Below, one piece after another: positions 15,561 through 28,218 of a stretch of 34,337 nt of DNA. Source of the stretch: Pseudomonadota bacterium (GTDB lineage Bacteria; Pseudomonadota; Gammaproteobacteria; Burkholderiales; Burkholderiaceae_C). Both the position numbers and the translations under genes were made by a program. The stretch's first letter is position 1; every line of letters starts with the position of its first letter. The stretch covers positions 1-34,337 of the forward strand of contig JAFECX010000153.1 of assembly GCA_018241895.1 (NCBI GenBank), written 5' to 3'. A model generated the notes under the pieces. The model was not told the DNA's origin. It searched no databases and saw only the letters and a list, made by a program, of their open reading frames with translations.

Positions 15561-15745
15561 ACCCGCGCGCGTGCCGCATCGCGCTTACGCCAATTGCCGA
15601 TCGCATCGGGCGTGGTGTTGAATCCGCGCGTTGGCCCGTGGTCATCGCGTGCGGCGCGCCGGATCGCCATGCGCGGCGTCGGCTTGCGAGGTCCGCGCGT
15701 CGGCGGGTTCGTCACCCGGCGGGTTGCACCAGAGGGCTTTGGACT

Positions 15746-17224
15746 ATGGAACCGGATCCGAACAAGGGCGCATCGCCAGCCGGGTTGAGCCAGCGCACCC
15801 TGGGTGTCCCCGCCATCACGCTCATGGTCATCGCCGCATCGGCGCCGCTCACGGGAGCCGCCGGTGGCGTGGCGACGGCCTATGCCGTGTCCGGCTCGAA
15901 GGGCGTGCCGCTGGGCATCTTCATCGTCGCCGTGATCCTCGCCGTCTTCGCCGTCGGCTACAGCGCGATGAGCCGCTTCATCACGAACGCCGGGGCGTTC
16001 TACTCCTACATCGCGCAAGGGCTGGGCAGACCGCTCGGCGTGGGCGCGGCCCTGATCGCGCTGGTGGCCTACAACGCGATGCAGGTCGGCATCTACGGGC
16101 TGTTCGGCTTCCAGCTGGCGATCTTCCTTGGCGCCAAGTTCGGCATCGCATCGCCGTGGTGGCTGTGGATCGTCCTGTGCATCGTCGTCGTCGGCGTGCT
16201 CGGCGTGAACAAGATCGACCTGTCGGCGAAAGTCCTCGGCACGCTCGTCGCCTTCGAGTTCGTCGTCGTCCTGTTCTTCGATGTCGTCGCGCTCGCGGCG
16301 GCGCCCGAAGGCATCGACACGGTCACGCTGCAGCCGGCCGAGCTCTTCGGCCCGGCGCTGGGCATCGTGCTGGTGTTCAGCGTCGCCTCGTTCATGGGCT
16401 TCGAGGGCGCGGCAATCTACGGCGAGGAAGCGAAGGATCCGAAGCGCACGATCTCGCGCGCGACCTTCGCCGCCATCGCGATCATCGGCATCTTCTACAC
16501 CTTCACGGCCTGGGCCTTCTCGATCGGCATCGGCCCGGGCCAGATCGTCGCGCAGGCGCGCGAGCGCGGCCCGGACCTGATGTTCGTGTTCATGGGCAAG
16601 CAGGTCGGCACGCTGGTGGCCGACGTGATGATGCTGCTGTTCCTGACCAGCGTCTTTGCCGCCTTGCAGTCGTTCCACAACGCGGTGGCGCGCTACTTCT
16701 TCTCGCTCGGGCGCGAAGGGGTGCTGCCGGCATGGTTTGCCCAGACCTCGCGTCACGGCGCACCGTGGGCGGGCTCGGTCGCGCAGACCGCCATCGCCCT
16801 GGTGCTCACGATCGGCTTTGCGCTCTACGGCATCGTCTTCGGCGGCTACGCCACCTGGGGCGAGGAGCTCTTTCCCGTGCTCACGATGTTCACCTGGCTC
16901 ACCAACACCGGTGCGATGGGGCTGACCTTGCTGATGGCCGTCATCGCGCTGGCGGTGATCGGTTTTTTCCGCGCCAGTCGCAGAGGGCTGACGCTGTGGT
17001 CGACGTTCGCCGCGCCGGTCGTCTCCGGCCTGCTGCTGCTGTGGATCTTCGTCCAGATCCTGGTCAACTTCCACGTGCAGATGGGCCAGGAGCGACCGAC
17101 CTTGGGCACCTACGTGCTGCCGCTCGTCGTTCTGCTGGCCGGGGTGGTTGGGGTTTTCTGGGGTCTGCGGCTGCGCACGAGCAACCCGGCCGTGTACCGG
17201 CGCATCGGCCACGGCACGGACTAG
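15746..17224 (+). CDS. APC-superfamily amino acid/amine permease
   Basis: This 492-residue transporter has about twelve membrane helices. The first helix holds the APC signature around APLTGAAGGVATAY (about residues 34-47), and GFEGAAIYGEEAKDPKRTI (about 216-234) is the typical helix-6/loop block of amino acid and polyamine permeases. Substrate cannot be read from sequence. The ATG at 15746-15748 follows 185 bases without a gene and gives an N-terminus starting just before the conserved LSQRTLGVPAITL. It stands alone between ctaA and ccoG on the same strand. A link with the amine-metabolism operon at 26820-33428 is possible but they are 10 kb apart. Confidence 0.88.
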   Translation: MEPDPNKGASPAGLSQRTLGVPAITLMVIAASAPLTGAAGGVATAYAVSGSKGVPLGIFIVAVILAVFAVGYSAMSRFITNAGAFYSYIAQGLGRPLGVGAALIALVAYNAMQVGIYGLFGFQLAIFLGAKFGIASPWWLWIVLCIVVVGVLGVNKIDLSAKVLGTLVAFEFVVVLFFDVVALAAAPEGIDTVTLQPAELFGPALGIVLVFSVASFMGFEGAAIYGEEAKDPKRTISRATFAAIAIIGIFYTFTAWAFSIGIGPGQIVAQARERGPDLMFVFMGKQVGTLVADVMMLLFLTSVFAALQSFHNAVARYFFSLGREGVLPAWFAQTSRHGAPWAGSVAQTAIALVLTIGFALYGIVFGGYATWGEELFPVLTMFTWLTNTGAMGLTLLMAVIALAVIGFFRASRRGLTLWSTFAAPVVSGLLLLWIFVQILVNFHVQMGQERPTLGTYVLPLVVLLAGVVGVFWGLRLRTSNPAVYRRIGHGTD

Positions 17225-17256
17225 GCCACGAGCGTGGACGTCTCGCGCAAGCGGTG

Positions 17257-17286
17257 CCGCTCCCGCTCCCGCTCCCGCTCCCGCTC
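17257..17286. repeat. Tandem hexamer repeat CCGCTC x5
   Basis: Five exact head-to-tail copies of CCGCTC are followed by degenerate GCGCTC copies, in the gap between the permease and ccoG. This is likely slippage DNA; no hairpin forms because the repeat is strand-asymmetric. Confidence 0.8.
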
Positions 17287-17517
17287 GCGCTCGCGCGGCG
17301 TGTCGCGCGCATCCGCTGCGGCCGCCAGCTGCCCACCTCGGTCGAGAGGGCCCACGGGAACTCGCTCGGGTTCGTGGGACTAAGATATTCGGGACCTTGT
17401 CTGTGGCCGCGGCTCGCGTGAACGGGCGGCGGCGCAGCGCGGCCACGGATCGCAATCCCCGATGCAGCTGACTCGCCCTTTCGATCGTCCCGGTTCGCGT
17501 GCGGCGGCAGTGCCGCC

Positions 17518-19020
17518 GTGCGCGCGCGGCCCGGGCGCAGCCCGGCATCGCGCACGCGTGGCGCACCGCGCGACGCAGCGGCTGGCGCCGTGAGGCCGTC
17601 CCCTGCAGCGGCCGGGGCCGGCGGCGACGAGGTGCGCTTTGCATCGCTGTACGAGAAGCCCGAGAAGATCTATCCGCGTTCGGTGAGCGGGCGCTACACG
17701 CGGCTGCGCTGGGCCACGGTGTGGCTGACGCAGCTGGTCTTCTACGGCGTGCCCTGGCTCGTCTGGAACGGCCGCCAGGCGGTACTGTTCGACCTCGACG
17801 TGCCGCGCTTCTTCGTCTTCGGCCTCGTGCTGCAGCCGCACGACCTCGTCTTCCTCGCCGCGCTGCTGGTGATCGCGGCGATGACGCTGTTCTTCTTCAC
17901 GGCAGTCGCAGGGCGCCTGTGGTGCGGCTACGCGTGCCCGCAGACGGTCTACACGGAGATCTTCCTTTGGATCGAGCGCCGCGTCGAGGGCGACCGCAAC
18001 GCGCGCATCCGGCTCGATGCTGCACCCTGGGGCGCGAACAAGCTGCTGAGCAAGGGCGGCAAGCACCTGCTGTGGGCCCTGGTCGCGCTGTACACGGGGT
18101 TCACCTGCGTCGGCTATTTCGTTCCGAGCCGCGAGCTCGCGACGCAGGTGGCGAGCCTGCGGCTGACGCCGTGGCCGACGTTCTGGATCCTGTTCTACGG
18201 CTTCGCCACCTACGGCAACGCAGGCTGGATGCGCGAGCAGGTCTGCAAGTACATGTGCCCGTACGCGCGGCTGCAGAGCACGATGATCGACGCCGACTCG
18301 CTCGTCATCGCCTACGACAACCGGCGCGGCGAGCCGCGCGGAGCGCGCGCGCGCAACGCCGATCCGGCGGCGCTCGGCCTGGGCTCGTGCGTCGACTGCG
18401 CGCTGTGCGTGCAGGTCTGCCCCACCGGCATCGACATCCGCAAGGGACTGCAGAACGAGTGCATCGGCTGCGCCGCCTGCATCGACGTCTGCGACATCGT
18501 GATGGACCGGCTCGGCTACGCGCGCGGTCTCGTCCGCTACGCCACCGCGAACGCGGTGACCCGGGGCTGGAGCCGCACGCAGATGCTGCGGCGCCTGGCG
18601 AGGCCGCGCATCCTGGTCTACGGCGCGCTGCTGGCCGGCACGGCGGCGGCTTTCGTCGCTGCGCTCGCGCTGCGCGCGCCGGTGGCGATGGACGTGGTGC
18701 GCGACCGCGGCACGATGGCGCGGGTCGACGACGACGGTCGCGTCGAGAACGTGTACCGCGTGCAACTGCGCAGCCGCATCGAGCAGCCGGCACGCTACCT
18801 GCTGCGTGCCGAGGGGCTGGCCGGGCTCGTGGTCGACGAAGGGGCCGAGCTCGAGCTCGACCCCGGGGTCGTGCGGCCCCACACGGTGCGCCTGGCGCTG
18901 CCGGCGCAGCAGGCCGCGGCGCTCGCGAGCGGTGCGCACGCGGTCACGCTCGAGCTCGTCGAGCCCGGGCGGACGAAGCCGCTGGTGCGTGAGCGCTCGA
19001 CCTTCGTGGTGCCGCGCTGA
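17518..19020 (+). CDS. ccoG: CcoG (FixG/RdxA) iron-sulfur membrane protein
   Basis: This 500-residue member of the CcoG family is known to reduce copper for cbb3 oxidase assembly. Diagnostic blocks include KIYPRSVSG (about residue 49), WLTQLVFYGVPWLVWNGRQAV, the cysteine pair in WCGYACPQTVYTEIFLWIERRVEGDR (about 135-160), CKYMCPYARLQS, and two [4Fe-4S] motifs (CVDCALCVQVCP and CIGCAACIDVCD, about 298-325). A further helix and an Ig-like C-terminal domain follow, as usual. The start is uncertain: the GTG at 17518 gives a normal-length N-terminus, and the GTG at 17590 is an alternative. No ccoNOPQ genes lie in the window, so it may serve the copper sites of the adjacent NO-reductase-like enzymes or a remote cbb3 oxidase. 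The regulator gene follows 49 bases later. Confidence 0.93.
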   Translation: MRARPGRSPASRTRGAPRDAAAGAVRPSPAAAGAGGDEVRFASLYEKPEKIYPRSVSGRYTRLRWATVWLTQLVFYGVPWLVWNGRQAVLFDLDVPRFFVFGLVLQPHDLVFLAALLVIAAMTLFFFTAVAGRLWCGYACPQTVYTEIFLWIERRVEGDRNARIRLDAAPWGANKLLSKGGKHLLWALVALYTGFTCVGYFVPSRELATQVASLRLTPWPTFWILFYGFATYGNAGWMREQVCKYMCPYARLQSTMIDADSLVIAYDNRRGEPRGARARNADPAALGLGSCVDCALCVQVCPTGIDIRKGLQNECIGCAACIDVCDIVMDRLGYARGLVRYATANAVTRGWSRTQMLRRLARPRILVYGALLAGTAAAFVAALALRAPVAMDVVRDRGTMARVDDDGRVENVYRVQLRSRIEQPARYLLRAEGLAGLVVDEGAELELDPGVVRPHTVRLALPAQQAAALASGAHAVTLELVEPGRTKPLVRERSTFVVPR

Positions 19021-19069
19021 AGGTCGAGGTCCACGGGCCGCGCCGCAGTGCCGAACAGGAGAGATCGCC

Positions 19070-19768
19070 ATGCTCGATACGCGCCAGCTCGACGTTCCGC
19101 GCTTTCTCGCCGTGCTGCCCTTGTTCAGCGACCTGGCGCCCAGCGAGCTCGAGCGCCTGGCCCAGGGCTGCCAGCTGCGCCGCGTCGAGCGCAGCGCGGT
19201 GCTGTTTCGCATCGGCGAGCCGTGCGAGTCGTTCCACGTCGTCGTCACGGGCCAGGTCAAGCTGTTCGTCATCTCGCCCAGCGGCCAGGAGAAGGTGATC
19301 GAGCTGATCGCCCCCGGCCACAGCTTCGCCGAGGCGCTGATGTTCCTCGGCAAGCCCTATGTCGTGAACGCGCAGACGCTGGCCGACTCGCTGCTGCTGA
19401 CGGTGCAGCGGCACACCGTGATGGACGAACTGCAGCGTGACCCGCGCTTCGCGCTGCGCATGCTCGCCGGCCTGTCGCGCCGGCTGCACGGACTGGTGCA
19501 CGACGTGCAGGCCTATGCGCTGCAAAACGGCGTGCAGCGCGTCATCGGCTACCTGCTGCGCGATCAGGTGCGAGCCGAAGGAGGCGCCGGCGCCGCCTTC
19601 ACGGTCTCGCTGCCGGTGAGCAAGGCGACCGTCGCCTCGCGCCTGTCGCTGACCCCGGAGTACTTCTCACGCGTGCTGCGCGAGCTCGAGGAGGCGCGCC
19701 TCATCGAGGTCGACAAGCGCGACATCCGCATCCTGGACGTGCAGCGGCTGGCCACCTACCAGACCTGA
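19070..19768 (+). CDS. dnr: DNR/NnrR-type Crp/Fnr regulator
   Basis: This 232-residue regulator has an N-terminal cyclic-nucleotide-type beta-barrel (residues 12-130), a long dimer helix and a C-terminal winged HTH. The recognition helix contains LTPEYFSRVLREL with Glu197, Ser200 and Arg201, the E-x-x-S-R set that reads TTGA half-sites in FNR. Only two cysteines (34 and 52) are present, too few for the FNR [4Fe-4S] cluster, so it is likely a haem-type NO sensor like DNR or NnrR. AGGAGAG precedes the ATG (19070-19072). Probable targets in the window are the palindromes at 14453 and 23334. It is downstream of ccoG and converges with the nirF-like gene. Confidence 0.88.
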   Translation: MLDTRQLDVPRFLAVLPLFSDLAPSELERLAQGCQLRRVERSAVLFRIGEPCESFHVVVTGQVKLFVISPSGQEKVIELIAPGHSFAEALMFLGKPYVVNAQTLADSLLLTVQRHTVMDELQRDPRFALRMLAGLSRRLHGLVHDVQAYALQNGVQRVIGYLLRDQVRAEGGAGAAFTVSLPVSKATVASRLSLTPEYFSRVLRELEEARLIEVDKRDIRILDVQRLATYQT

Positions 19769-19898
19769 GCACGCGACCTGAGCGGCGGCGCTGCACGCGC
19801 GCCGCGTGCGTCGGCTGCGGCGCTGCAGCGGGGCCAGGCATTCCTCGATGCGCCGTGGCTGCCAGGTATCCGCGGGGGCGCGCCGGGGGCTGGGCGCA

Positions 19899-21134
19899 TC
19901 AGCCGCAGCCGCTCAGCCAGGCCGCGCCGCGCGGCTCGCCTGTGGCCGGCAGCGTCCAGTCCTGCTGCACCGCGGCGTCCTCTGCCAGCACGAGCAGACG
20001 CGCCGGATCGGCCGTGGCGACGAGCGCCCGTCGCCGCGCCGGGTCGGCCTGCAGCGCGACGGGCCGCCCGGGCCCGAGCGCCACCTGCTGCCAGGCGTCG
20101 GCGCGGCGCAGCCACAGGCTGCCGTGCGATGCATCCGCCGCGAGCAGCCACAGCGTGTCGCCCAGCACCTGCAGGCGCTGCACAGGCACGACGCCGCTCT
20201 CGTGTCTGGGCAGCGCGAGGCGATCGAGCGTGCGCCAGTGCGACGGTTCCAGCGCATGCAGTGCATCGCCTGCCGGCAGCCACCAGATCCAGCCGGAGCC
20301 ACTGCGCTGCAGGGCCGCGGCAGCGGGCAGGGCGCCTGGCAAGGTCCACGCGCCGATGCGGCGTCGCACGTCGAGGTTCACCACCTGGAGCGCGTCGCCG
20401 ACGCGCCCGGCGACCCACGGGACGCGGGCGTCGACGAACTCGGGTTCGGGCATCGGCAGGCCCAGCGGCATACGGCGCGCGCCGAGGTAGCCCGGCTTCG
20501 CGATCGCCTCGCCCATGCGGTAGTCGTGCACCAGCCCGTCGAAGATCGGCGCGGCGGCGCGATCGAGCGAGATCTCCCACCACTCGCCCAGCGCCGGCCA
20601 GGAGACGACGACGCTGTGTCTGCCGGGGTGCGCGACGATGGCCGCGGCGCGCCCGCGCCGGCGGCCGGCGAGGTCGCTGCCGTCGAAGTCGCGCAGCAGC
20701 GCTGCCGAGTCGTCGAGCGCGCTCAGGCGTTCGCCATGGGCGGCGAAGACGATGCTGCTGTCCGCTCCTGCGGCGAGCGCGTGCACGTCCTCGGCGAACG
20801 ATCGGGAGGCGGCGTGCTGCCAGCGGCCTTCGGCGTCACAGTGCCAATGGCGAAGGTCGTGTGCGCCGTCCAGGAACCACAGGCCGCCAGACACCGCAAG
20901 CGGCGACCGCTGGACGCCGATGGCGGCAGGAAGGGGCTGGGAGACGCTGCGGCCTTCGTGTACGAGGCACACGCCGGCGTCGCTCCATGCCGCTGCGACG
21001 ACGGCGCCTGATGCGGCCGCGCCGGACGCAGCAGCGGAAACCGGAACGGAAATGGAAACGCGCACTGGCGTGTGTGCCAGTGCGCGTTGTGTGACGCTGC
21101 ACGCCAGGGCGAGCAGCGCGCGGCGGCGTCTCAC
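19899..21134 (-). CDS. nirF: NirF-like (haem d1 / cytochrome cd1 family) beta-propeller
   Basis: This 411-residue protein follows nirS and the c551 gene on the same strand. It has an N-terminal signal (RRRRALLALAC...ALA) and beta-propeller-type repeats rich in WxL/VLALA blades. It lacks any CxxCH, so it is not NirN or NirS. The stretch PIFDGLVHDYRMGEAIAKPG (about residues 194-213) resembles, as I remember them, NirF/NirN-related proteins, which act at the final stage of haem d1 formation in the periplasm. The remainder is strongly divergent from canonical NirF. The start is GTG (21132-21134), 25 bases after the c551 stop. Family confidence is moderate; participation in the nir operon is strongly supported by position. 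Confidence 0.65.
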   Translation of the reverse strand: MRRRRALLALACSVTQRALAHTPVRVSISVPVSAAASGAAASGAVVAAAWSDAGVCLVHEGRSVSQPLPAAIGVQRSPLAVSGGLWFLDGAHDLRHWHCDAEGRWQHAASRSFAEDVHALAAGADSSIVFAAHGERLSALDDSAALLRDFDGSDLAGRRRGRAAAIVAHPGRHSVVVSWPALGEWWEISLDRAAAPIFDGLVHDYRMGEAIAKPGYLGARRMPLGLPMPEPEFVDARVPWVAGRVGDALQVVNLDVRRRIGAWTLPGALPAAAALQRSGSGWIWWLPAGDALHALEPSHWRTLDRLALPRHESGVVPVQRLQVLGDTLWLLAADASHGSLWLRRADAWQQVALGPGRPVALQADPARRRALVATADPARLLVLAEDAAVQQDWTLPATGEPRGAAWLSGCG

Positions 21135-21159
21135 TGCCGCCCTGTGCGGCGACCGATCG

Positions 21160-21495
21160 CTACTGCTTGAGGATCCACTCGGTGACGGTCTTGAGATCGG
21201 CGTCGGAGATGGTGCTCACCGGGTTCGGCGGCATCGGCACCGGGCCATACACGCCCGAGCCACCCTTGCGGATCTTCTCCATCAGCTTGGCCACGGCGTC
21301 GGCCTGGCCCTTGTGCTTCGCGGCTGCGTCCTTGTACGAGGGACCGACCAGCTTCTTGTCCACCGCATGGCAGGCCAGGCAGCCGGACTTCTTCAGGATG
21401 TCCTCGGGCTTGGCCTGCGCCTGCGCCGACGTCGACGCGAACAGCGCCAGGGCGGCGGCAACGGAGCCGAACAGGAACGGAGAAGCGCGTTTCAT
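21160..21495 (-). CDS. nirM: Cytochrome c551-type electron donor of nitrite reductase (NirM-like)
   Basis: This is a 111-residue periplasmic class I cytochrome c. A signal peptide ends after AQA (residue 27). The single haem site is Cys39-Cys42-His43 (CLACH), and Met88 in PVPMPPN is the distal ligand. The size and the pattern KKSGCLACHAVDKKLVGPSY match cytochrome c551/c8. It starts 22 bases after the nirS stop with a weak AGAGGA site. By analogy with Pseudomonas it shuttles electrons to NirS, and it could also reduce the CuA subunit of the NO-reductase-like enzyme. Confidence 0.93.
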   Translation of the reverse strand: MKRASPFLFGSVAAALALFASTSAQAQAKPEDILKKSGCLACHAVDKKLVGPSYKDAAAKHKGQADAVAKLMEKIRKGGSGVYGPVPMPPNPVSTISDADLKTVTEWILKQ

Positions 21496-21517
21496 CTTCG
21501 TGGGTCCTCTTGGTGGG

Positions 21518-25550
<4,033 letters not shown>

Positions 25551-25605
25551 ACGCGGCATCCTTGGTCCATGCGCGGTGCCGCCGCGGCGCCACGCCGTCA
25601 TCGAC

Positions 25606-26019
25606 ATGCCTTTTCTCGACCACTACCAGGCCGTCAAGCAGGCGCACATCGGGTCCGTCGTGGCCAGCGTGGCGCTGTTCGTCGCGCGCGGCATCGGCGT
25701 GCAGATGCGCGCCCGCTGGCCGATGCGCGCTGCCGTGCGCTGGACCAGCGTCGCCATCGATACCCTGCTGATCAGCGCCGGCGGCCTGCTGTGGTGGATG
25801 CTTTCGCTCAACCCCGTGCGCGAGCGCTGGCTGGGCGCCAAGCTGCTGCTGGTCGTGGTCTACATCGTGATCGGCTCGCTGGCGCTCAAGCGCGCGCCGA
25901 CGCAGCGCGCCAAGGCGTTCGCCTTCGTCGCCTCGATCGTCTGCGTGGCGGTGGTGGCCGTGATCGCGATCACGCACGGCTCGATGAGCCTGGCCGTGCT
26001 GCTCGATCGGCTGCGCTGA
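25606..26019 (+). CDS. SirB2-family integral membrane protein
   Basis: This 137-residue protein has four predicted membrane helices (about residues 13-35, 45-66, 79-96, 105-127). The pattern YQAVKQAHIG near the start, RWTSVAIDTLLISAG and WLGAKLLLVVVYIVIGSLALKRAPT is typical of the SirB2 family, whose biochemical role is not established. The ATG (25606-25608) gives the usual N-terminus beginning just before the YxxxKxxH motif. It lies 55 bases after the receptor gene on the same strand, possibly co-transcribed. Confidence 0.85.
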   Translation: MPFLDHYQAVKQAHIGSVVASVALFVARGIGVQMRARWPMRAAVRWTSVAIDTLLISAGGLLWWMLSLNPVRERWLGAKLLLVVVYIVIGSLALKRAPTQRAKAFAFVASIVCVAVVAVIAITHGSMSLAVLLDRLR

Positions 26020-26286
26020 GTCGCGCCGCGCGAGTGCGGGGCAGCGCGCCGACAGCGCGCGCCGAGAACGCGCGCCGAGAACGCCGCGCGAGTGCGGCGA
26101 GGCGGCGCCTGTCGTGTCGCTTGCGCCGTCGCGCGAGCGCCGCCACATCGCGCGCGCGGGTGGCGTGACGGGCCGCTGATACGATGAAGCTGCGGCGCGC
26201 GCGCTCGCGTTGACCCGGCGCATGCGGCCACCGGCACCGCGCCGAACCCCGTTTCGAGCGCATCGTCCGGCCGCGGAAGGACCGCC

Positions 26287-26779
26287 TTGACTGCGACCCT
26301 CGCCCTGTTCGACCTGGATCACACGCTGATCCCGCTGGACTCCGACCATGCCTGGAGCGACTTCACGTTCGAGCTCGGCTGGGCCGACGCGCCCGACTTC
26401 AGGCAGACGAACGAGCGCATGTTCGAGGCCTACCGCAGCGGCAGCGTCGACATCCGCGAGTACGTCCGCTTCAACACGTCGACGATGCGTGCGCGCGAGC
26501 CTGCGGTGGCCGCCGCGGCGCGCGAGCGCTTCATGAGCGCCGTCATCGAACCGGCGCTCAGGCCCGCGGCCACGGCGCTGGTCGAGCATCACAAGGCGCG
26601 CGGGCATCGCACGCTCATCGTCACCGCGACCAACGAGTGGATCACCGAGCCGATCGCGCGCCGCTTCGGCGTCGACGATCTGATCGCCGTCCGGCTTGCG
26701 CGCGATCGCGATCGCGCGGGGTTGGCGCATCCTCGACCTGTTCGCCGACCCGACGCCTGCGGCCGCGGCGGCGGGGTAG
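26287..26779 (+). pseudogene. HAD-IB family phosphatase, internally deleted and frameshifted
   Basis: The 5' part encodes a SerB-like HAD hydrolase from a TTG start (GGAAGG precedes it). It has the nucleophile motif FDLDHTLIPLDSDH (residues 8-21), a helical cap, and motif II IVTATN (about 117-122), and is normal as far as RFGVDDLIAV. There the expected middle (motif III lysine region, GxxK, and the motif IV acidic pair, normally about 60 residues) is missing. The next bases instead encode, one frame over (26702-26779), the family's usual C-terminus ARGWRILDLFADPTP and a stop. A perfect 18-base palindrome sits at the junction. Read in the original frame the product ends in unrelated Arg/Pro-rich sequence. 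The enzyme is almost certainly inactive. Confidence 0.75.
26700..26717. repeat. 18-base perfect palindrome at the HAD deletion junction
   Basis: GCGCGATCGCGATCGCGC is its own reverse complement. It sits exactly where the HAD gene loses its middle and shifts frame, so it may mark the site of a palindrome-mediated deletion. Confidence 0.75.
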
Positions 26780-26819
26780 GTCGCGCGTCGGCACCGACGC
26801 CGCACCGGGCGGCGTGGCT

Positions 26820-28205
26820 CTATGCCGTGCGCAGATGGTAGGACTTCACGCGCGTGAGCTGGTGGTAGCCGAGGGTGGAGAGCGTGATGCCGTGTCCGCT
26901 TTGCTTCACCCCGGTCCATGCCAGCGCCGGATCGAGGTAGTCGCAGCGGTTCATGAAGAAGGTGCCGGCCTGCACCTGGCGGCCGAGCCGGCGCGCGGCC
27001 TGCAGGTCCTGCGTGAAGACGGCTGCCGTGAGGCCGTACCGGGAGTCGTTCATGAGCGCGACGGCCTCGTCGTCGGAGCGCACCGGCATGATGCCGACCA
27101 CCGGTCCGAAGCACTCCTCGTTCATGACCGGCATCGCATGCGTCACGCCGGTGAGCACGCTGGGTGCCACGTAGGCCGTGCCTGGCGCCGCGAGCGTGAA
27201 GCGCCGCGCATCGATGGCGTCGCTGGCGCCCAGGCGGATCGATGCGGCGACCGCGTCGCGGATCTGCGCCGCGGCGCGTGCGCGCACCACCGGCCCGAGC
27301 GTGGTCTGGGGGTCGAGCGGATTGCCCAGGCGGTACGCCTCGGTGAGCGCCACCGTGCGCTCGACAAACTCCTTGTACAGGCTGTCGTGCACGTAGATGC
27401 GCTGGATGCCGCAGCACGATTGCCCGGCGTTGTAGAAGGCACCGTCGACGAGCGTCTCGGCGGCGTGCTGCAGATCGGCGTCGGCGCGCACGTAGGCGGG
27501 GTCGTTGCCGCCCAGCTCGAGGCCGCGCCCGATGAAGCGGCCCGCCGCCGCGGCCTCGATCGCGGCACCACCGTGCACCGATCCGGTGAATGCCACGTAG
27601 TCGACCGCACCGTCGGCGATCAGCTGGCCGATCGTGTCGTGCGAGGCGTGCAGGTACTGGAACACGCCTGCCGCAAGCCCGGCGGCGGCGAACGCCGCCA
27701 CCAGCTGCTCCGCGCACAGCGGCGTCTGCTCCGAATGCTTGAGGATCACCGCGTTGCCCGCAGCCAGCGCGGGCACGATGCTGTTGACCGCCGTGAGCAG
27801 CGGGTAGTTCCAGGGCGCGACGGTGAGCACCACGCCCACCGGCTCGCGCTCGATGCTGCGGACGAATCCGGGCTTGGCCGGCAGCTCGATGCCGGCCAGC
27901 GCTTCGGCGGCCACGGCCAGCATGTGGCGTCCACGCTCGGCGAAGCCGCGCAGTTCGCCCGGGCTGTGGCCGATCGGGCGCCCCATCTGCCGCGTGATGT
28001 CGGCCGCGATCGTGCCGGCGTCGGCGACGACGCGATCGATCGCCGCGCCGAGCAGGGTCGTGCGTTCGTGCAGCGCCAGCGCGGCCCAGTCGCGCTGCGC
28101 CTGCCTGGCCGCGTGCGCGAGCTGCGCCGCCTGCCGTGCGTCGGCGCGCCGGCGCCGCACGATCTCGTGCCCGTCGACGGGGCTGACGGTGATCAATTCG
28201 TCCAT
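26820..28205 (-). CDS. NAD(P)-dependent aldehyde dehydrogenase
   Basis: This 461-residue ALDH oxidises an aldehyde to an acid. The cofactor-binding block is APWNYPL (about residues 130-136), the general-base glutamate is in GLELGGNDPAYV (about 230-241), and the catalytic cysteine is in YNAGQSCCGIQRIYV (about 262-276); ECFGPV follows near 350. The family pattern LELGGxDPAYV...GQSCCGI is that of semialdehyde-type dehydrogenases; the usual Lys of ELGGK is Asn here. It starts 13 bases after the glutamine-synthetase-like gene, so it probably handles the aldehyde made from the same amine. It converges with the HAD pseudogene. Confidence 0.9.
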   Translation of the reverse strand: MDELITVSPVDGHEIVRRRRADARQAAQLAHAARQAQRDWAALALHERTTLLGAAIDRVVADAGTIAADITRQMGRPIGHSPGELRGFAERGRHMLAVAAEALAGIELPAKPGFVRSIEREPVGVVLTVAPWNYPLLTAVNSIVPALAAGNAVILKHSEQTPLCAEQLVAAFAAAGLAAGVFQYLHASHDTIGQLIADGAVDYVAFTGSVHGGAAIEAAAAGRFIGRGLELGGNDPAYVRADADLQHAAETLVDGAFYNAGQSCCGIQRIYVHDSLYKEFVERTVALTEAYRLGNPLDPQTTLGPVVRARAAAQIRDAVAASIRLGASDAIDARRFTLAAPGTAYVAPSVLTGVTHAMPVMNEECFGPVVGIMPVRSDDEAVALMNDSRYGLTAAVFTQDLQAARRLGRQVQAGTFFMNRCDYLDPALAWTGVKQSGHGITLSTLGYHQLTRVKSYHLRTA

Positions 28206-28218
28206 CGCCGGCTCCGCG

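Noticed and set aside
15323..17644. Long minus-strand open frame opposite the APC permease
   Set aside because: It is made of Asp/Glu/His/Arg/Gln-rich sequence typical of antisense frames of membrane-protein genes; the plus-strand permease is clear.
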